Assembly: GCA_039934475.1 (NCBI GenBank)
Contig: JBDTMC010000312.1
Span: 1-9,268 of the forward strand
Direction of reading: 5' to 3'
Length of the DNA: 9,268 nucleotides
Origin: JBDTMC01 sp039934475
GTDB taxonomy: Bacteria > Acidobacteriota > Terriglobia > Bryobacterales > Bryobacteraceae
Below, in pieces: positions 6,894 to 9,268 of the stretch (position 1 is its first letter; the number at the start of each line of letters is the position of its first letter). The position numbers were made by a program, and so were the translations under genes. The notes under the pieces are model-generated. The model was given only the letters and a program-made list of their open reading frames with translations. It was not told the origin of the DNA and did no database searches.

Positions 6894-9268
6894 TCCTCTC
6901 GCAGCGCGTCCATCGGATCCAGTCGCGTCGCCCGCCGCGCCGGTAAGTACGCCGACAACAATGTTGCCACCGCCAAAACCAGCGCCGCCGCGCCTAACTC
7001 CCGCGGCGCGCCTGCCGTTACGCCATATAACAGGCTCCCCACAAACCGCCCGGCCGCGACGGATGCCGCCCACCCCAGCGCTATGCCGCACACAAACAGG
7101 ATCAGCACATCCCGGAACACCAGCCACACCACTTGCCCCCGCTGCGCGCCCAGGGCCAGCCGGATCCCGATCTCGCCCCGCCGCCGTGCCACTGAGTAAG
7201 CAGTGACCCCGTATAAACCGACCATCGCCAGCAGCAGCGCCAGTATGCCAAACGCCACAGAGAGCAATGCTACCATCCGCGGCCGTAGTAACGAATCGCT
7301 CACATCCGCCTCCAGCGTGCGGAGCTCCAGCGTCGCATCGTGGTCAATCCCCAACACCGCGGAATGGAGAACACCCGCCAGCCCCATCGCCGGCCCCTCC
7401 GTACGAACCGAAAACCGGATGCTCTCCGCAGGCTCGGCTTCCTGCCCGGCTGCCAGATAGGCGATCCGCCGTTGCGCCTCATCGATCCGGTTATACTTCG
7501 TGTTCTTCACCAGCCCGATCACCTCATACAACTCCCATTCCCCCGGCTTCGCGGGCTTTTCCATACCAATCGTTTTACCAATCGGGTTCGCGTCGCCGAA
7601 GAAATCGTGCGCTGTCAATTCGTTGATCACTACCACCCGCGCGGAACGAATCGTGTCTCTGCGGTCGAAGTCGCGTCCCAACAGGAACGGGGTACGCATG
7701 GTCTGAAAGTAACCATCCGACACCCGATTGAAGAACACGAGAGTCTCTCTGGGGCTGGCCGAGGAAAAGCCCTCCGGCCGCGTTGGCTGGGCCCATCCTT
7801 CCGGGCTGATCGGGGTTAGTAGCGACTGCGCCGCACCCACCACGCCCGGTACCCGCCTCACCCAGTCCAAGATGGCGCGAAACGTCTGCGCCCGCCTCGC
7901 CGCACTCTGTCCCGGAGCCACGTTCACCGTCATCAATAACACATGCTCGCGTTCGAATCCCGTCTCGGCCGTCACTAAGTTCACAAACGTCCGTAGAAAC
8001 AACCCAGCGCCGGTTAAAAGAACCAGCGACAGTGCGATCTGTCCGGCCACAAGCAGCTTGCTTGCATCCAATCGGCCCATCCCTCGCACCGTGTTCGATT
8101 CTCCCTCTTTCAGTGACCGGTTCACCCCCAATCGCGTCGAACGGAAGGCGGGCGCCAATCCAAACAGCAGCGCCGTCAACACCGTGGCCCCCACCGCAAA
8201 ACCAAACACGCGGATATCCGGAGCCATCCCTATTTCCAGCGGATTGCCGGTCGTGGAAAGGAGCTCCACCAGCAGCCGCCCGCCCACCATCGCCAGCACC
8301 AACCCGGCCGCGGCACCCAATCCCGCCAGCAGCAGACTCTCCGTCATCAACTGCCGGATCACCCTCGCCCGGCTGGCCCCAATCGCCATCCGGACCGACA
8401 GTTCCCGCTGCCGTGCCGCGCTTCGCGCCAATTGCAGATTGGCGATGTTGGCGCACGCGATCAGCAGCACCAACGCCACAATCGCCATCAGCGCCAGCAG
8501 TGCCGTCCGGTACTGCACTCTCGTCTCTGAAAAACCCAAGCCCGCACGCAGCACGGCGAATGTTGTCTTCCTCTGCTCGTCCCCCGGCATATCCGGTACA
8601 CCGGCCGCCAGCATTGCCGGAGCCGCCGCACGCATCCGCTCCGCTGCCACCGTAAGGCTCTCACCCGGCGTCAGGCGCGCCAGGATATGCAGCCACCAGT
8701 GGTACACCTCCTCGGAAGCCTTCGCCTCAGGACGCATGACGGCTTGGCACCCAATGGGAATCGACACGTCGTAGCCCCGGTCCACGTCGAGCCCCGAAAA
8801 CCACGGCGGTGTCACGCCGACAATCGTGAATCCTTTGCGGTTCATTCGCAGCCGGCTTCCCAAGACTCCGGCATCGCCATTCAGGACGGTTTTCCAGAAC
8901 TTGTAGCTAACCACCGCCACCGGTCCGTGTGTGCCGCATCCCCATTGATCGTCTTCCCGCTCAATCGTCCGCCCCAGCAGGGCAGGCACCCCAAGCACGC
9001 GAAAGAAATCCCCGCTCACCCACATCCCTTGGACAAACCGGCTCTCGCCCGCATCGGCCAGATTGAAGCGGTCACCCGAATACGCCGCCACTCCGGCGAA
9101 GGCCGTTTGCTTGTCCCGTATCTGTTCCCACAGCGGTGTATTCAATGCATTGTCGGGGCCGTCGCCCAGCGTCACCTGCACCAGCGACTCCGGATCCTCA
9201 ATCGGCAAAGATCGCAGCAGCAGCGCATTGATCAAACTGAAAATCGCCGTATTCGCGCCAATCCCGAG
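6890..9268 (-). CDS. ADOP-type MacB/FtsX permease, ATPase-less, 5' end outside window (partial)
   Basis: The frame stays open to the right edge (first visible residues LGIGANTAIFS), so a TTG at 9235 is not the real start. Counting from the first visible residue, 792 residues hold two copies of a MacB_PCD plus FtsX unit: the end of TM1 (1-18), a large periplasmic part (about 19-250), three TMs (257-276, 311-336, 354-373), TM5 (405-426, with ALSLVLLTGAG), a second periplasmic part (427-662) and three TMs (664-686, 717-740, 756-775). Each unit has the FtsX motif: RELSVRMAIGA (288-298) and EIGIRLALGA (699-708). The end, PARRATRLDPMDALREE, is typical. No Walker A or B motif is visible, so this is a permease that needs a separate ATPase. 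The family is greatly expanded in Acidobacteriota; substrates are unknown. It is coupled to the methyltransferase-like gene. Confidence 0.92.
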   Translation of the reverse strand, partial: LGIGANTAIFSLINALLLRSLPIEDPESLVQVTLGDGPDNALNTPLWEQIRDKQTAFAGVAAYSGDRFNLADAGESRFVQGMWVSGDFFRVLGVPALLGRTIEREDDQWGCGTHGPVAVVSYKFWKTVLNGDAGVLGSRLRMNRKGFTIVGVTPPWFSGLDVDRGYDVSIPIGCQAVMRPEAKASEEVYHWWLHILARLTPGESLTVAAERMRAAAPAMLAAGVPDMPGDEQRKTTFAVLRAGLGFSETRVQYRTALLALMAIVALVLLIACANIANLQLARSAARQRELSVRMAIGASRARVIRQLMTESLLLAGLGAAAGLVLAMVGGRLLVELLSTTGNPLEIGMAPDIRVFGFAVGATVLTALLFGLAPAFRSTRLGVNRSLKEGESNTVRGMGRLDASKLLVAGQIALSLVLLTGAGLFLRTFVNLVTAETGFEREHVLLMTVNVAPGQSAARRAQTFRAILDWVRRVPGVVGAAQSLLTPISPEGWAQPTRPEGFSSASPRETLVFFNRVSDGYFQTMRTPFLLGRDFDRRDTIRSARVVVINELTAHDFFGDANPIGKTIGMEKPAKPGEWELYEVIGLVKNTKYNRIDEAQRRIAYLAAGQEAEPAESIRFSVRTEGPAMGLAGVLHSAVLGIDHDATLELRTLEADVSDSLLRPRMVALLSVAFGILALLLAMVGLYGVTAYSVARRRGEIGIRLALGAQRGQVVWLVFRDVLILFVCGIALGWAASVAAGRFVGSLLYGVTAGAPRELGAAALVLAVATLLSAYLPARRATRLDPMDALREE
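6894..6900 (-). promoter_or_regulatory. Ribosome binding site GAGAGGA for the methyltransferase-like gene
   Basis: On the minus strand GAGAGGA is followed directly by ATGATG. The site lies within the last codons (Arg-Glu-Glu) of the permease. Spacing from the AGGA core is 0 nt to the first ATG (6893) and 3 nt to the second (6890), so the second ATG may be the one used; both overlap the permease TGA. It argues against the longer open frame starting inside the permease. Confidence 0.6.

Noticed and set aside
6894..7127. 78-codon upstream extension of the methyltransferase-like gene
   Set aside because: It would overlap the conserved second FtsX domain of the permease, is Gly/Arg/Val-rich without similarity to anything, and would bury the signal peptide. 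The ATGATG junction with GAGAGGA is the better start.
7728..8774. Long open frame (348 codons) on the plus strand opposite the permease
   Set aside because: It is antisense to well-conserved permease sequence, its composition is biased to Ser/Ala/Pro/Arg/Thr, and no domain or ribosome site supports it.
9233..9235. TTG at 9235 as the permease start
   Set aside because: The frame continues to the window edge and encodes LGIGANTAIFS, part of the conserved first transmembrane segment of the family, so the gene is cut by the window.
1..9268. Mobile elements, CRISPR arrays, tRNA/rRNA genes, riboswitches or defence systems
   Set aside because: No transposase or integrase, spaced repeats, RNA-gene signatures or defence domains were seen; nearly every base belongs to one of seven genes and the largest gap is 14 nt.

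Overview
The window is a compact, high-GC bacterial chromosome segment that is almost entirely coding. The organism is most likely a member of the Acidobacteriota, perhaps of the Solibacter/Bryobacter type. This rests on one strong clue, a duplicated MacB/FtsX-type permease without an ATPase domain (the 'acidobacterial duplicated orphan permease', ADOP, family). It is supported by the GC-rich, C-ending codon use and the housekeeping gene set. The assignment is an inference; there is no rRNA or other phylogenetic marker here.

Left block (12-5630, + strand): five genes in tight series that look like one operon. They are a class III sirtuin (NAD-dependent protein desuccinylase/deacetylase, cobB), an undivided larC (nickel insertion into the nickel-pincer nucleotide cofactor), metG (methionyl-tRNA synthetase with a C-terminal tRNA-binding OB domain), a TatD-family metal-dependent hydrolase, and a long-chain trans-polyprenyl diphosphate synthase (probably for the quinone side chain). 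larC/metG and metG/tatD overlap by ATGA. cobB/larC are 3 nt apart and tatD/polyprenyl synthase 14 nt apart. The first gene appears to overlap, by TTGA, the stop codon of a gene outside the window. metG next to tatD is a familiar bacterial pairing. The set as a whole is housekeeping and not one pathway.

Right block (5631-9268, - strand): two genes read right to left. An ADOP-type permease enters from beyond the right edge (its N-terminus is missing). It is coupled through an ATGATG junction to a 420-residue protein with a predicted signal peptide, a helical N-terminal region of unknown role and a C-terminal Rossmann methyltransferase-like domain. The second protein is the least explained gene here, because an exported SAM-dependent enzyme would have no obvious SAM supply.

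The two blocks converge with no intergenic base: the stop codon of the polyprenyl synthase (5628-5630) abuts the stop codon of the methyltransferase-like gene (5631-5633), and no terminator hairpin is visible. No non-coding stretch exceeds 15 nt. I see no tRNA, rRNA, CRISPR, insertion sequence, integrase, riboswitch or attachment site. I do not find a clear new multi-gene system; the permease/methyltransferase-like pair is the best candidate for follow-up.
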